A DNA stretch of 5,447 bases from Planctomycetota bacterium. Lineage in GTDB: Bacteria > Planctomycetota > UBA11346. Both the position numbers and the translations under genes were made by a program. This document shows, piece by piece, positions 5,137-5,447 of this stretch; positions within the stretch are counted from its first letter, which is position 1; every line of letters starts with the position of its first letter. The DNA lies in the NCBI GenBank assembly GCA_013816645.1, contig JACDEC010000250.1, positions 1 through 5,447 of the forward strand, given 5' to 3'. The notes beneath the pieces were generated by a model that searched no databases, was not told where the DNA came from, and saw nothing but the letters and a program-made list of their open reading frames with translations.

Positions 5137-5447
5137 GCCGAGCACGAACCAGCGCAGGAAGGGCGTCATGCGCCGCTCGCTGGTGACGTGCAGCGCCGCG
5201 GCGGCGAAGGTCCGCAGCCACGTCGCGCGCGCCAGGAAGTGCCAGGCGCCCGGACCGTAGGCGAGGACGTTCGCGGGATCGCGCAGGTGCTCGACGACGT
5301 GGATGGCGGCGCCCGGTGCGAGCACCCGACGCAGTTCGCAGAACAGCGCGGCGCGTTCGGCGTCGTCGCGCACCTCGTGCGCGGCGAACAGCACGAACAC
5401 CGCATCCGCCCAGGCATCGGGCAGCGGCAGCGGGCCGGCGCCCACCG
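5122..5447 (-). CDS. Class I SAM-dependent methyltransferase, C-terminal part (5' end outside window)
   Basis: The last 108 codons of a minus-strand gene ending with TAG (5124-5122) and running off the right edge. The peptide reads 'PLPDAWADAVFVLFAAHEVRDD', then 'RAALFCELRRVLAPGAAIHVVEH', then 'LRDPANVLAYGPGAWHFLARATWL' and ends 'RRMTPFLRWFVLGSREA'. This is the second half of a class I methyltransferase domain: an 'A-D-A-V-F-V' strand after the D-x-A loop, a helix, then 'R-V-L-A-P-G-A-x-I-H-V-V-E-H', the usual late motif. The closing 'EHLRD-x-AN-x-x-AYGPG-x-WHF' and 'TPFLRWF' segments look like a recurrent uncharacterised subfamily. The glycine-rich SAM-binding motif lies outside the window and the substrate cannot be told. 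The GTG at 5445 is an internal codon, not a credible start. Its stop end overlaps that of the HupE-like gene by 15 bases. Confidence 0.82.
   Translation of the reverse strand, partial: VGAGPLPLPDAWADAVFVLFAAHEVRDDAERAALFCELRRVLAPGAAIHVVEHLRDPANVLAYGPGAWHFLARATWLRTFAAAALHVTSERRMTPFLRWFVLGSREA

Noticed and set aside
1..5447. tRNA, rRNA, CRISPR array, insertion sequence or prophage genes
   Set aside because: I saw no tRNA-like fold, no spaced repeats, no transposase or integrase motif and no terminal inverted repeats with target duplications.

Overview
This is a GC-rich bacterial window with six genes: two cut by the window edges and four complete. The closest family match to a lineage is the secreted zinc-peptidase-like protein with a DUF1570-type core, an architecture I associate mainly with Planctomycetota. 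The complete genes also lack convincing Shine-Dalgarno sequences, which fits that group. The organism assignment is an inference. G-tract intergenic repeats like the one near base 140 are also seen in other high-GC bacteria such as Xanthomonadales.

Layout. Bases 1-130 (+) are the last 42 codons of an ABC exporter ATP-binding domain. Bases 131-313 are a convergent intergenic region with a four-tract G-quadruplex motif, three short hairpins and a 10-bp tandem duplication. Bases 314-1651 (-) encode a fold-type I PLP aminotransferase with its key active-site residues in place. Bases 1652-1770 are a short divergent promoter region. Bases 1771-2163 (+) encode a 130-residue lipoprotein of unknown function. 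Bases 2207-4021 (+) encode a 604-residue exported protein with a HECTH zinc-site motif and a helical, TPR-like tail. Bases 4018-5136 (+) encode a HupE/UreJ_2-type membrane protein that overlaps the peptidase gene through ATGA. Bases 5122-5447 (-) are the C-terminal part of a class I SAM-dependent methyltransferase whose stop end overlaps that of the HupE-like gene.

How the genes fit together. Lipoprotein, metallopeptidase-like protein and HupE-like protein are co-directional and all are predicted to reach the envelope. The last two are probably translationally coupled. A link between a metal-dependent exported hydrolase and a putative metal transporter is plausible but not shown. The aminotransferase and methyltransferase face the other way and have no evident link to them.

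The most interesting signal is regulatory. The lipoprotein and peptidase genes each carry the identical 9-mer gcatttgcg 37 or 38 bases before the ATG. Each then has a -10-like hexamer of pattern yACCmT after an identical 16-base spacer, ending 6-7 bases before the start codon, with no Shine-Dalgarno. This is what leaderless transcripts would look like. The aminotransferase start has a looser version. I found no RNA gene, CRISPR array or insertion sequence, and no clear evidence of a wholly new system.
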